Source: Sphingomonadaceae bacterium 3R27E2-A
GTDB taxonomy: Bacteria; Pseudomonadota; Alphaproteobacteria; Sphingomonadales; Sphingomonadaceae
NCBI GenBank assembly: GCA_005503165.1
Contig: SCNT01000045.1
Coordinates: 1 to 34,938, forward strand
DNA length: 34,938 nucleotides
Direction: 5' to 3'
In this document: in pieces, positions 1 to 7,126 of the stretch
Layout: every line of letters begins with the position of its first letter
How positions within the stretch are numbered: position 1 is the stretch's first letter
The notes under the pieces: model-generated
Seen by the model: the letters and a program-made list of their open reading frames with translations, nothing else
Told to the model about the DNA's origin: nothing
Database searches by the model: none
Made by a program: the position numbers and the translations under genes

Positions 1-260
1 GGGGTGGTTTGGGGGGCGGAGGTGGGAGCAAGTTCCTTGCTGTCCCGAGCGGCCTTCACGTCTGCGTTGAGGGTGGCAGCGTCGATACGACCGCCAGACA
101 ATCGCTCAATCGATAGAGCAACATGCAAAGGAGGCGACGCCTCGCCGCGCTCGATTTCGCTCATCCGGCCCTTGCTCGCGATCCCAGCGGCTTTCGCAAA
201 GTCTGCCAGCGACAGCCCTAGCTCGTCGCGGAGTTCTCGAATTGAGAGGTGATTTGTCAT
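1..260 (-). CDS. Cro-like HTH (XRE family) regulator, C-terminus cut by the window edge
   Basis: The leftward frame opens at ATG 260-258 and stays open to base 1, giving at least 86 residues beginning MTNHLSIRELRDELGLSLAD. Residues about 6-62 form an XRE-type helix-turn-helix: LSLADFAKAAGI, then SKGRMSEIERGEASPP as recognition and following helices, then a LSGGRIDAATL segment as seen in small Cro/YdaS-like proteins. It diverges from the HTH gene at 355 with three operators between them. This placement is that of a Cro-type repressor heading the lytic operon. The alternative is an antitoxin-like regulator. The stop codon is not in the window. Confidence 0.75.
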   Translation of the reverse strand, partial: MTNHLSIRELRDELGLSLADFAKAAGIASKGRMSEIERGEASPPLHVALSIERLSGGRIDAATLNADVKAARDSKELAPTSAPQTT

Positions 261-269
261 GCGCACTAT

Positions 270-354
270 GTTCCAAAAAACGGAACAAAACACAAGCCCC
301 TTTGTTCCAATCACAGGAAACGACCGATTTGCGTCGAGTTCCTATAATCGAAAC
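270..354. promoter_or_regulatory. Three-operator array between divergent HTH genes
   Basis: Three 17-bp dyads of the form GTTCC-N7-GGAAC are present: 270-286 (perfect arms), 304-320 (right arm GGAAA) and 338-354 (right arm GAAAC). Their centres are 278, 312 and 346, so neighbouring sites are exactly 34 bp apart. The same motif recurs twice at 1739-1789. The first site lies just upstream of the leftward start codon; the third abuts the ATG at 355. These are the likely binding sites of the element's repressor and/or Cro. Confidence 0.85.
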
Positions 355-355
355 A
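343..355 (+). promoter_or_regulatory. Probable leaderless promoter of the rightward HTH gene
   Basis: A perfect -10 hexamer TATAAT occupies 343-348 inside the third operator, which predicts transcription starting at or next to A355, the first base of the ATG. There is no good -35 hexamer at 15-19 bp spacing and no Shine-Dalgarno site. A strong -10, weak -35 and leaderless mRNA recall lambda PRM, a maintenance promoter that needs activation by its own repressor. The start site is inferred. Confidence 0.55.
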
Positions 356-690
356 TGGTCAAAGGGGTGCGCCACGACTGGTTTCTAAAGGAGTGGCTCG
401 CGACCACGGGCATCTCGCAGGCTGACCTCGATCGTCTGACCGAATGGGGTAAGCGGAAAACGAGTGAGCTGGTGTCCTGTAAGCAGCGATACAATCGGGA
501 AGTGGTCAACGAAGCTGCCGCAATTTTGCACGTGGCCCCATACGAGCTATTGATGCACCCCGACGATGCAATGGCTATCAGGCAGATGCGAGGGGCGGCC
601 CAAAAGTTCATTAGCATCGCCCATGACGCCGACGATGTTCGGGAGGCCGCACAGATGGGCGAGGGGCGGAAGACCGGCACTGATAATTGA
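355..690 (+). CDS. Small HTH transcriptional regulator, candidate lysogeny repressor
   Basis: 111 residues. Residues about 15-65 contain an XRE-like helix-turn-helix (GISQADLDRLTEWGKRKTSE followed by SCKQRYNREVVNEAAAILHV), then the PYELLMHPDDAMAIRQMR segment that I recall from many small alphaproteobacterial phage regulators. It has no peptidase (LexA/CI C-terminal) domain, so it is not a RecA-cleavable repressor of lambda type. The frame is open upstream to 259, but I chose ATG 355 because the third operator and a TATAAT box lie directly before it. It is divergent from the Cro-like gene and followed by three small genes that would share its transcript. Role as repressor is inferred from position. 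Confidence 0.7.
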   Translation: MVKGVRHDWFLKEWLATTGISQADLDRLTEWGKRKTSELVSCKQRYNREVVNEAAAILHVAPYELLMHPDDAMAIRQMRGAAQKFISIAHDADDVREAAQMGEGRKTGTDN

Positions 691-704
691 CCTCAGGGGA
701 GGGC

Positions 705-1133
705 ATGAAAAAGTCGATAATTCTTGTTGTTGCGGCTCAACTCGCTGGGTGCAGCCCGGCGCCAGTTGAAGCGCCGACCGTCCAAGCGAGGGATGAAGCC
801 GTTCCGGCGGAAGAGTTAAAGGCGATCAGGGCGAAGCTCGCCGCAGCCGAAGCTAAGATCGCAAAGGCGGAGGCGAAGGAGAGGGCGCGCATCGAAGCTC
901 TTTCCGAACCTGACCCTGAGGTTAGTTTGGTAGATGCTGATTCATCAACGTGCTGGGCCGACTATTGCCCCTGTAACACGTCTGACCCCGACTATGGCGA
1001 TTCTGATATCACAATCTGTCGCAACCTGAAGATGGGCGTGCCGGTGGATGACGGCCTGTTCGCTGGGGCAGCGGCTTTGCGTGAAGCGCGACGGATCAAC
1101 CGAGAATACGAAGAACGTATCAAGGACTTCTAG
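705..1133 (+). CDS. Small predicted lipoprotein with Cys-rich segment
   Basis: 142 residues. The N-terminus MKKSIILVVAAQLAGCSPAP is a lipoprotein signal peptide with lipobox LAGC at about residues 13-16. An alanine/lysine/glutamate-rich helical stretch follows (about 40-75), probably a short coiled coil. Then comes a compact Cys-rich motif, TCWADYCPCNTSDPDYG, with a fourth downstream cysteine (TICRN). Start ATG 705 is chosen because the purine tract AGGGGAGGG lies just upstream. It sits between the candidate repressor and a membrane zinc-ribbon gene, so it is probably expressed in the lysogen. I do not recognise a characterised family; surface exclusion of superinfecting phage is possible but unproven. 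Confidence 0.7.
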   Translation: MKKSIILVVAAQLAGCSPAPVEAPTVQARDEAVPAEELKAIRAKLAAAEAKIAKAEAKERARIEALSEPDPEVSLVDADSSTCWADYCPCNTSDPDYGDSDITICRNLKMGVPVDDGLFAGAAALREARRINREYEERIKDF

Positions 1134-1147
1134 CGGAGATGCCGGCG

Positions 1148-1441
1148 ATGGAATGGACCGTCTTGTTCGTCGTATGGGGGATTTGCGGAATTGTCGCCGC
1201 AACGATTTGCGATAGCAGGGGCGGAAACTGGGCGGCAGGCTTTGCCGTGGGCTTCCTTCTTGGCCCCCTAGGCATCCTTCTCTCGCTTTTCATGGGAAGC
1301 GAGGCTCACGCCATAGAGGCCAAGGTTGCCGCCGGTCGCGCAAAGAAATGTCCGATGTGTGCTGAGGCAGTACTGCCAGAGGCAGTCATCTGCAAGCACT
1401 GTGGTCATGACTTTTACGCAGAATTTAAGGACGTCCAGTGA
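1148..1441 (+). CDS. Membrane protein with C-terminal zinc ribbon
   Basis: 97 residues with two predicted membrane segments (WTVLFVVWGICGIVAATIC near 3-21 and WAAGFAVGFLLGPLGILLSL near 29-48) and a C-terminal zinc ribbon, CPMCAEAVLPEAVICKHCG, with two CxxC knuckles. The start at 1148 is preferred over 1139 because GGAG at 1135-1138 is then about 9 bases upstream. The glycine-rich hydrophobic part resembles small superinfection-immunity-type membrane proteins that often carry zinc ribbons in phages; this is recalled similarity. Its last codons overlap the next gene's GTG start, suggesting translational coupling. Confidence 0.75.
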   Translation: MEWTVLFVVWGICGIVAATICDSRGGNWAAGFAVGFLLGPLGILLSLFMGSEAHAIEAKVAAGRAKKCPMCAEAVLPEAVICKHCGHDFYAEFKDVQ

Positions 1442-1704
1442 TCGACCCCGACAAGGCGATCGTCTGCGGCGCGTGCGATCTCCCGGTAACCTGCCCAACA
1501 GATCCGAAGCCGGACGACCAGGTGGTGTGTGTCCGGTGCGGCGCGCGGGACACCTACAAGGACGTCTGGGAGGCGTGCAAGAAACATATCGTACACCGCC
1601 TCAAAAGCGCTCGCGAAAGGCGCGCCAGTACGGCGCGATCGGGCCAGGGTACAGCGGACGACAATGCCCAAGAGCCAATGTTCAAGTGGGAGATTCGAGA
1701 CTGA
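1438..1704 (+). CDS. Small zinc-ribbon protein
   Basis: 88 residues, GTG start overlapping the previous stop by 4 bases, with AAGGA upstream. An N-terminal zinc ribbon is clear: CGACDLP, about 20 residues, then CVRCGARDTY. The rest is basic and low in hydrophobicity. No family is recognised. It is the last gene of the repressor-proximal cluster before the second operator pair, so it probably belongs to the lysogenic transcript. The zinc ribbon could bind nucleic acid or protein. Confidence 0.65.
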   Translation: MIDPDKAIVCGACDLPVTCPTDPKPDDQVVCVRCGARDTYKDVWEACKKHIVHRLKSARERRASTARSGQGTADDNAQEPMFKWEIRD

Positions 1705-1738
1705 CATAAGCGCTCCTTTCCGCCCGATGTAACACGAC

Positions 1739-1792
1739 GTTCCAATAAACGGAACTTTTATCCTTGACAGTGGTTCCGATTAATGGAACTAA
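1739..1792 (+). promoter_or_regulatory. Two-operator early promoter region of the long rightward operon
   Basis: Two perfect dyads, GTTCC-AATAAAC-GGAAC (1739-1755) and GTTCC-GATTAAT-GGAAC (1773-1789), have centres 34 bp apart, the same spacing as at 270-354. A consensus -35 TTGACA lies at 1764-1769, so the second operator occupies the spacer/-10 zone of this promoter (a weak -10 would fall near 1787-1792). Repressor binding would block transcription of the recombination genes, as operator OL does for lambda PL. Confidence 0.8.
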
Positions 1793-1818
1793 GGCCCCGT
1801 CACCAGACGGAGCCACCG

Positions 1819-2262
1819 ATGCAATTCCAGCCCATCACCGCCAACGCCCTCCGGTCCACGCTGGACTATGCCGAGCGCGTTTGCACCTCGCGGGACTTCC
1901 ACCTTTTCCATGGGATCGAAGACCGCCGCGTCGACTTCCGCATGGTCGCCGGGACGCTTGTCGACCTTGGCGCGCCGATCGCGGACTGGCGGTTCGACCC
2001 GCGCGTTCTCGACGTACGCCTGCCCGATGGCTTCCCGGTCTACTATGTCGGGAATGAACGTCGCTACGGCGGGGAGGTGGCCGAACGCCTCGGCGCGGTG
2101 CGCGAAGAATATCGCCGCCGCCTGACCGACTGGCTCTTCGCCGACAAGCCCCCGGTCCCGACCAAGAGCGACGAGTTTCTCGTCGGCGCGTGGCTGATCC
2201 AGCACATGCCGACGGTCGAGGATCTGATCGACCAAGCGCATCCTTGGGGAGAGGCGGCGTGA
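1819..2262 (+). CDS. Hypothetical phage early protein
   Basis: 147 residues, starting MQFQPITANALRSTLDYAER. The frame is open from 1783, but that earlier ATG lies within the operator, so ATG 1819 with GGAGCC 8 bases upstream is chosen. The protein is soluble and rich in Arg and Asp, with WRFDPRVLDVRLPDGFPVYY in the middle and a helical C-terminus. No signal peptide, membrane segment or catalytic motif was recognised. It is the first gene of the early operon and overlaps the following GTG start by 4 bases. Function unknown. Confidence 0.7.
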   Translation: MQFQPITANALRSTLDYAERVCTSRDFHLFHGIEDRRVDFRMVAGTLVDLGAPIADWRFDPRVLDVRLPDGFPVYYVGNERRYGGEVAERLGAVREEYRRRLTDWLFADKPPVPTKSDEFLVGAWLIQHMPTVEDLIDQAHPWGEAA

Positions 2263-2741
2263 GCGGCGCCTATACCGCGTCCATTGAGGACATGCAGGCA
2301 TGGGCGCGAGGCATCATGCAGGTGCGCGAGCCGGACTTCATCATCGGCGACAATTACATCAAGCGCTGGTGGATCATCCCGCGCAACGACATGTCGAACC
2401 TGTACCTTCATTGGATGACGGGCGACGATGACGACCGCGCGCTTCACGATCATCCTTGGCAGAATACCAGCATCATTCTCGTCGGCGGCTATGTCGAGAT
2501 CACCCCAAAGGGCGTTTTCGAACGAGTGCCGGGCGACGTGGTCAAGCGAGAAGCCGCCGACGCGCATCGCCTCGTCCTCCGCCGGGACGACGCGGGCAAC
2601 CCGATCCCGGCTCTGACACTTTTCGCGACCGGGCAATGGGAACGCGATTGGGGCTTCCATTGCCCGAACGGCTGGGTGCCGTGGCGAGAGTTCGTCGACG
2701 AACGCGACGCCGGGCAGGTCGGTCGGGGGTGCGGCGAATGA
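2259..2741 (+). CDS. Cupin-like phage protein
   Basis: 160 residues from GTG 2259, overlapping the upstream stop by 4 bases. The central part has the hallmark RALHDHPWQNTSIILVGGYVE (positions about 61-81), a His-containing beta strand typical of cupin-fold proteins, followed by a second acidic/His region (DAHRLVL). A metal site formed by the two His of HDH plus the later His is plausible. Such single-cupin proteins are frequent in early regions of proteobacterial phages, usually unannotated. Substrate unknown. The longer frame from 2190 is rejected because it would overlap the preceding gene by 73 bases. Confidence 0.7.
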   Translation: MSGAYTASIEDMQAWARGIMQVREPDFIIGDNYIKRWWIIPRNDMSNLYLHWMTGDDDDRALHDHPWQNTSIILVGGYVEITPKGVFERVPGDVVKREAADAHRLVLRRDDAGNPIPALTLFATGQWERDWGFHCPNGWVPWREFVDERDAGQVGRGCGE

Positions 2742-3103
2742 CCGGCGGCCTCCAACAGCGCGCCCGCGTCGAAGCCGACGTCGCCCGGTCGTTCGCCGGT
2801 TTCCGCCACGAGCAGGAAGCCTTCAACCGAGCCTCGCATGATCCGGTCACGCCGGAGATGTCGCTCGACCGGCTCGCGCGGACGCAGATAGCGGTAGACA
2901 CTGGATACGATGTCGCCCCTCAGATCGCCCCGGCGGAAGATCTGCAGGCCGACCCCGACATCGAGCCCGGCCTGACCCCTCGGTACGGCGTCACCCTCGC
3001 TGCTTTCGTCGCTGTCCTGATCACCGTGCACCTCGTTTGGGAGCACATGGGGCGGCCGACGCTCGCCGAAATTCCCTCTGCCATCATGGAGACGCTGCTG
3101 TGA
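2738..3103 (+). CDS. Small protein with C-terminal membrane anchor
   Basis: 121 residues, ATG overlapping the previous stop by 4 bases. The N-terminal two thirds are charged and helical; a single hydrophobic segment, YGVTLAAFVAVLITVHLVW, lies near residues 85-103, followed by a short tail. This suggests a tail-anchored or single-pass membrane protein. No family recognised. It lies in a run of three consecutive 4-base overlaps (2259, 2738, 3100) that implies translational coupling. Confidence 0.65.
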   Translation: MTGGLQQRARVEADVARSFAGFRHEQEAFNRASHDPVTPEMSLDRLARTQIAVDTGYDVAPQIAPAEDLQADPDIEPGLTPRYGVTLAAFVAVLITVHLVWEHMGRPTLAEIPSAIMETLL

Positions 3104-3432
3104 GCACGCTGCCGACCGAACCCGGCTTCTATTGGGCCAAGCTGAAAACGCCATCCGGCGGCACCGTATATGGCGCGGCTTCTGGGCCGGTCCAGATCGA
3201 ACCTGAAACCGACGAAACCGGCACCGTCTTCTGGGCCTCTACCGAGTGGGAGATCGTGCGGGTCAACGAGAATGACCCGTATGGCGACCCCGCCGATCCC
3301 GAGCATTTCTCGGTCGATGTCTTCGGCATCCCTGTCACGCAATGGCCGCTCGACTTCTTCTGGGGGCCGAAGGTTGACGCTCGGCCGCCCGCCAATCCGA
3401 ACACCCCTGCCATGGAGACGCTGAATGTCTGA
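3100..3432 (+). CDS. Hypothetical phage protein
   Basis: 110 residues from GTG 3100. It begins STLPTEPGFYWAKLKTPSGG, a pattern seen in small phage proteins that form a beta-rich fold, and is rich in aromatic and acidic residues (TEWEIVRVNENDPYGDP; WPLDFFWGPKVD). No catalytic motif, signal peptide or membrane helix is visible. Its 3' end overlaps the next ATG (3425). Function unknown. Confidence 0.65.
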   Translation: MSTLPTEPGFYWAKLKTPSGGTVYGAASGPVQIEPETDETGTVFWASTEWEIVRVNENDPYGDPADPEHFSVDVFGIPVTQWPLDFFWGPKVDARPPANPNTPAMETLNV

Positions 3433-4570
3433 CGTTGCCGAAGCCATCAAAGGCGAAGTGCTGCCCGCCGTGACCGAACCCGGCACCGATATTGTCGCTG
3501 CGGTCGCAAAAGAGCCCGGCATCGTCCTGCTCGACCGCGTGAAGTTCAACGCCTGGTACGAGAAGCTCAGGGCCGAGGCGCCCACCGACGTCGACATCTC
3601 GACGACCAAGGGCCGCGACGCTCTGCGCTCGTTCGCCGCGCGCGTCCGCAGCGAGAAGGCGGCGATCGACAAGGAACGCCTGCGCCTCACCGCCGACTGG
3701 CGCGACATGGTGAGCCAAGCCAACGACGCCGGGAAAGAAATCCGCGAGCAGCTCGACGCGCTCGCCGAGGAAGTGCGCCGCCCGCTCACCGAATGGGAGG
3801 AAGCGGAGAAGGCCCGCGCTGCCGAGGTCGAACGCATCATCGCCGGTTTCCGGTCGGCGCGCTTCGTCGAGATGGGTGAGGCGTCCGATGCGATCCGCGA
3901 CCGGGGCACTTCGGTGCACGAGACCGTGATCGATCCGGCCATGTTCGGCGACCGCACCGACGAAGCCGAGCGCGAGAAGAAAGAGACGGTCGAGCATCTG
4001 TTCGCCGCGCTCAAGGCGGCGGAGAAGGCCGAAGCCGACCGGGCCGAGCTCGACCGGCTGCAGCGTGAAGCGGCCGATCGCGCCGCGGCGGAAGAGGCCG
4101 CCCGGCTCGAAAAGGAAGCCGAGAATCGCCGGATCGAAGAAGAGCGCCGGGCCGAGGAACAGCGCCTCGCCGCCGAGAAGGCCGAGCAGGAACGCATCGC
4201 GGCGGCGCAGAAAGAGGCCGAGCATCGCGCGCGCCGCGAAGCGGAAGAAGCGGCGCAACGCCAGCGCGACGAAGAGCGCCGCCAGCATGAAGCCGCGCTC
4301 GCGGCCGAACGGGAGGCGCGCGAGAAGGCCGAACGCGAGGCCCAAGCCGAGCGCGACCGGATCGCCGCCGAGGAAGCCGAACGCCAGCGCGCCGCGAAGG
4401 CCGAAGCCGACGCGAAGGCGAAGCGCGAGGCCGACCAAGCGCACCGAACCGCGGTCAAGACGAAGGCCAAGGAGGCGCTGATCACCTGCGGCGCGGATGA
4501 AGAAACGGCGAAGAAAATCGTCATGGCGATCATCGCGGGTGAAGTCCCCAATGTCCGGATCGAGTTCTGA
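3425..4570 (+). CDS. TolA-like coiled-coil phage protein (DUF1351-like N-terminus)
   Basis: 381 residues. Residues about 30-140 (LDRVKFNAWYEKL ... DISTTKGRDALRSFAARVRS ... PLTEWEEAEKARA) resemble the DUF1351-type phage proteins usually encoded beside recombination genes. Residues about 190-350 are an almost uninterrupted Ala/Glu/Arg/Lys coiled coil, which explains automatic labels such as TolA. A small globular tail (ITCGADEETAKKIVMAIIAG) ends the protein. It lies two genes upstream of the exonuclease and ATPase, so a scaffolding or regulatory part in phage recombination is likely but inferred. The repetitive codons create very long antisense frames here that are not genes. Confidence 0.75.
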   Translation: MSDVAEAIKGEVLPAVTEPGTDIVAAVAKEPGIVLLDRVKFNAWYEKLRAEAPTDVDISTTKGRDALRSFAARVRSEKAAIDKERLRLTADWRDMVSQANDAGKEIREQLDALAEEVRRPLTEWEEAEKARAAEVERIIAGFRSARFVEMGEASDAIRDRGTSVHETVIDPAMFGDRTDEAEREKKETVEHLFAALKAAEKAEADRAELDRLQREAADRAAAEEAARLEKEAENRRIEEERRAEEQRLAAEKAEQERIAAAQKEAEHRARREAEEAAQRQRDEERRQHEAALAAEREAREKAEREAQAERDRIAAEEAERQRAAKAEADAKAKREADQAHRTAVKTKAKEALITCGADEETAKKIVMAIIAGEVPNVRIEF

Positions 4571-4572
4571 TC

Positions 4573-4884
4573 ATGGACGGCAGCTTCACGACCACCGTCA
4601 TGTGGCACGACAGCCGGGGCGGCGAGTGCGAGGCCGAGGTCCGGGTGACTTATGTCGGGCGCCACGGCTTCCCGCAGACGCTCGAAAGCCCTGCCGAGCC
4701 CGCGACGGTCGAAATCACCGGCATCGATCCGCTCGTGCTCGGAACGATGCTGCCCGACGACTTCGCCGAGCGCGACGACCTGATCGAGGAATGCTTCGAA
4801 CATTGGCGGGACACCTGCGTGGCGGCCGAGGAACGGCGCGACGAGGAATACCGCGAACGCCTGAGGGAGGAAGCCCATGGATAA
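4573..4884 (+). CDS. Hypothetical early protein
   Basis: 103 residues, ATG 2 bases after the preceding stop. The N-terminal half is beta-rich (MDGSFTTTVMWHDSRGGECE; VRVTYVGRHGF), the C-terminal half strongly acidic and helical (DDLIEECFEHWRDTCVAAEE). The 3' end overlaps the exonuclease start by 8 bases, so expression is probably coupled to it. Proteins of this size are common between the coiled-coil and exonuclease genes in related phages. No family recognised. Confidence 0.65.
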   Translation: MDGSFTTTVMWHDSRGGECEAEVRVTYVGRHGFPQTLESPAEPATVEITGIDPLVLGTMLPDDFAERDDLIEECFEHWRDTCVAAEERRDEEYRERLREEAHG

Positions 4885-5842
4885 CCCCTTCGCCCGAGAC
4901 TATTCCGGCCCGGCGCCCGGTGACGAGCCGGTCGCTGAGACTGCGAGCAAGCCAAAGACAGCGCCGCGGATCACCGAGCCCGGCTTCTATCCCGAGATCG
5001 CACCCGCCGACTATTTCGCCGAGCCGTGCCCCGAGGCGGCGCTCACGAACAGCGGCATCAAAATCCTCATGGGCAAGAAGTTCCGCGGCGACCAGGCGCT
5101 GGCAAAGTTCGCGCACTGGCATCCGCGCCTCAATCCCGATGCCGGGACCGGCAAGGACAGCGCGGCCCTCCGCTTTGGCAGCGTGATGCACCGGCTGGCG
5201 CTCGGGAAGGGCGCCGAATATGCTGTCAGCCCCTATGATGACTATCGCACGAGCGATGCTCGACAGTGGAAAAAGGACGTCGAAGCCGCCGGTCAAATCC
5301 CGATCAAGCAGACAGAGTTCGATCATGCCCAGCTGCTCGCCGACATCGTTCGCGCGCAGATCGAGCACCGCTTCCAAGGCCATGAATTTCAGACCGAGGT
5401 CGTGCTCGCGTGGGAGGAAGAGACCGAGTTCGGCAAAGTCTGGTGCCGCACCATGCTTGACGTCTGGTGCCCGGATTTGCTCGACGGGATGGACCTGAAA
5501 AGCACCATCGACGCATCGGACGACGCGCTCGATCGCGCTTACGCCGACGGCTATGCCGTTCAGGAATATTGGCAAAAGCGCGGCATCCAGCGCGTCACCG
5601 GCGAATATGGCCGGGTCAACATGCCGTTTCTTTTCATCGAGAAATCGGAGCCGCTGCTGACCCGGATCGCCGAGGCCAGCGAGGCCTACATGTCCGGCGC
5701 CGAACTCATTTGCGAGCGAGCGCTCCACGTCTTCGGCCAGCACATGAGCACCGGCGAATGGCCCGGTTACGAGCCCTACACCGCGATCCCGACCCCTTGG
5801 TGGCTCAACGACGCCGCCGCTCTAGAAATGGAAGCCGCCTGA
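4877..5842 (+). CDS. PD-(D/E)XK exonuclease (RecE/ExoVIII-like)
   Basis: 321 residues. The protein matches the phage exodeoxyribonuclease fold (PDDEXK_1/DUF3799 type): FGSVMHRLALG near 100-110 supplies the conserved His, then an E-rich strand, then MLDVWCPDLLDGMDLKST where D195, D206 and K208 form the D-(D/E)-x-K metal site, and YAVQEYWQK near 227-235 supplies the conserved Gln/Tyr motif. Such enzymes chew duplex DNA ends to give single strands for a recombinase. The gene overlaps the ATPase gene that follows (TGATG), which fits an exonuclease plus annealing/recombinase pair. The roughly 40-residue Pro/Ala-rich N-terminal extension is probably disordered. Confidence 0.88.
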   Translation: MDNPFARDYSGPAPGDEPVAETASKPKTAPRITEPGFYPEIAPADYFAEPCPEAALTNSGIKILMGKKFRGDQALAKFAHWHPRLNPDAGTGKDSAALRFGSVMHRLALGKGAEYAVSPYDDYRTSDARQWKKDVEAAGQIPIKQTEFDHAQLLADIVRAQIEHRFQGHEFQTEVVLAWEEETEFGKVWCRTMLDVWCPDLLDGMDLKSTIDASDDALDRAYADGYAVQEYWQKRGIQRVTGEYGRVNMPFLFIEKSEPLLTRIAEASEAYMSGAELICERALHVFGQHMSTGEWPGYEPYTAIPTPWWLNDAAALEMEAA

Positions 5843-6909
5843 TGAAAATGCCTCAACGCAAGTTCGAAGTGAACACCGCTCGCCGGGAGCGCGTCCCGCT
5901 CTTGGTCGGTCTCACGGGGCCGAGTGGCGGCGGCAAGACCTATTCGGCGCTGCGGCTCGCGACTGGGATCCAGCAGGTCACCGGTGGCGACATCTATTTC
6001 GTCGACACCGAAAGTCGCCGCGCGCTCCACTATGCCGACCGCTTCGACTTCAAGCACGTTCCGTTCGAAGCGCCGTTCGGCTCGCTCGATTATCTGGTCG
6101 CTCTCCAATATTGCGTCGGCCAGGGCGCTGGCGTCGTCATCGTGGACAGCATGAGCCACGAACACGAGGGCCCCGGCGGCATGGTCGACCTGCAGGAGCA
6201 GATCGTCCAGCGGATGGCCGGGGACGACTACGCCAAGCGCGAGCGGGTCAAGATGCTCGCATGGGCCGAACCGAAGGCGAAGCGGCGCCAGCTGATCAAC
6301 GGTATCCTGCAGCTCAACTGCAACTTCATCTTCTGCTTCCGGGCGAAGAACGTCTCGAAGCCGGTCAAGAACCCGCAGACCGGCAAGAACGAGGTCCAGC
6401 AAATGGGCTATATGCCGATCGCTGGCGAAGAGTTCGTGTTCGAGCAGACGCTCAACGCGCTCTTGCTGCCCGGCGCCGGCGGCGTGCCGACCTGGTTCCC
6501 CGACGAAAAGGGCGAGCGGACGATGGTCAAGCTGCCCGAGCAGTTCAAGGGCCTGTCTCAGCGTCAGCGGCCTCTCGACGAGAATGTCGGCAAGCACCTC
6601 GCCATGTGGGCGCGCGGCGATGCCGACACCGGCGTCGACACCCTCACTCCCGACAACCCCACGGCTGCAGAAGGCCCGGCCGACGCGGACAGGGGAGAGG
6701 ATCACGTCGAGGACGAAACCCCGGCATGGCGCCCTGCTGTCGATGCTCACCTTGGCCGCATCGCCGGGGCCGAACTTCTGGCCGACGTGAAGGCGGCGAT
6801 CGACCAGTTCGCGGCCAGCAAGGAAGCGCTGCCGGACGATGCGCAGACCGAGGTCGGCGACGCCGAACATAACGCGCTGATGCGGTTCAGCGCCGTGACG
6901 GGGGGCTGA
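5842..6909 (+). CDS. AAA_24/Sak4-like phage recombination ATPase
   Basis: 355 residues. Walker A is GPSGGGKT at 26-33 and Walker B VVIVDS at about 98-103, in a RecA-like fold; FRAKNVSKPVKN and MPIAGEEFVFEQT match the phage nucleotide-binding (AAA_24, Sak4) family. Sak4 proteins are short Rad51-like recombinases that act with an SSB on single-stranded DNA. The 3' third (after about 250) is acidic and low-complexity, a possible protein-binding tail like that of SSB partners. It is translationally coupled to the exonuclease gene. No SSB gene is seen in the window. The alternative is a general phage NTPase. Confidence 0.82.
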   Translation: MKMPQRKFEVNTARRERVPLLVGLTGPSGGGKTYSALRLATGIQQVTGGDIYFVDTESRRALHYADRFDFKHVPFEAPFGSLDYLVALQYCVGQGAGVVIVDSMSHEHEGPGGMVDLQEQIVQRMAGDDYAKRERVKMLAWAEPKAKRRQLINGILQLNCNFIFCFRAKNVSKPVKNPQTGKNEVQQMGYMPIAGEEFVFEQTLNALLLPGAGGVPTWFPDEKGERTMVKLPEQFKGLSQRQRPLDENVGKHLAMWARGDADTGVDTLTPDNPTAAEGPADADRGEDHVEDETPAWRPAVDAHLGRIAGAELLADVKAAIDQFAASKEALPDDAQTEVGDAEHNALMRFSAVTGG

Positions 6910-6910
6910 G

Positions 6911-7126
6911 ATGTCGGACGAAAAGACGCTTCACGCCTGCCTCGCCCGGTACATGGACCTCAAGGCCTTCGATGCGAAGAAGGTTGGTAAGGAGCAGGCC
7001 GCCCGGATGAAGGTGCGCCGCGAGATCGCGAACAAGAGGGCGCGCGCAGCAATCCGTTTCTTCAAGAAGCCCGAGAACCTGGCTCGCCTGATGAACCAGA
7101 TCGAAGTCGAGAAGGCCGCCGGGTGA
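6911..7126 (+). CDS. Small basic helical protein
   Basis: 71 residues, ATG 1 base after the ATPase stop. It is all-helical by appearance and very basic (LKAFDAKKVGKEQAARMKVR; NKRARAAIRFFKKPENLARL). This composition suits a nucleic-acid-binding accessory to the recombination module, but no family is recognised. Its TGA overlaps the next ATG. Confidence 0.65.
   Translation: MSDEKTLHACLARYMDLKAFDAKKVGKEQAARMKVRREIANKRARAAIRFFKKPENLARLMNQIEVEKAAG

Noticed and set aside
259..354. Upstream start for the rightward HTH gene
   Set aside because: The added residues would be encoded by the operator array and precede a TATAAT box; ATG 355 fits better.
1783..1818. Upstream start for the first early gene
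   Set aside because: That ATG lies inside the operator/promoter core; ATG 1819 has a ribosome site.
2920..4878. 652-residue antisense reading frame (and the nearby 369-residue one)
   Set aside because: It is the complement of the Ala/Glu/Arg coiled-coil gene; the product is a Ser/Arg/Ala repeat with no family resemblance.
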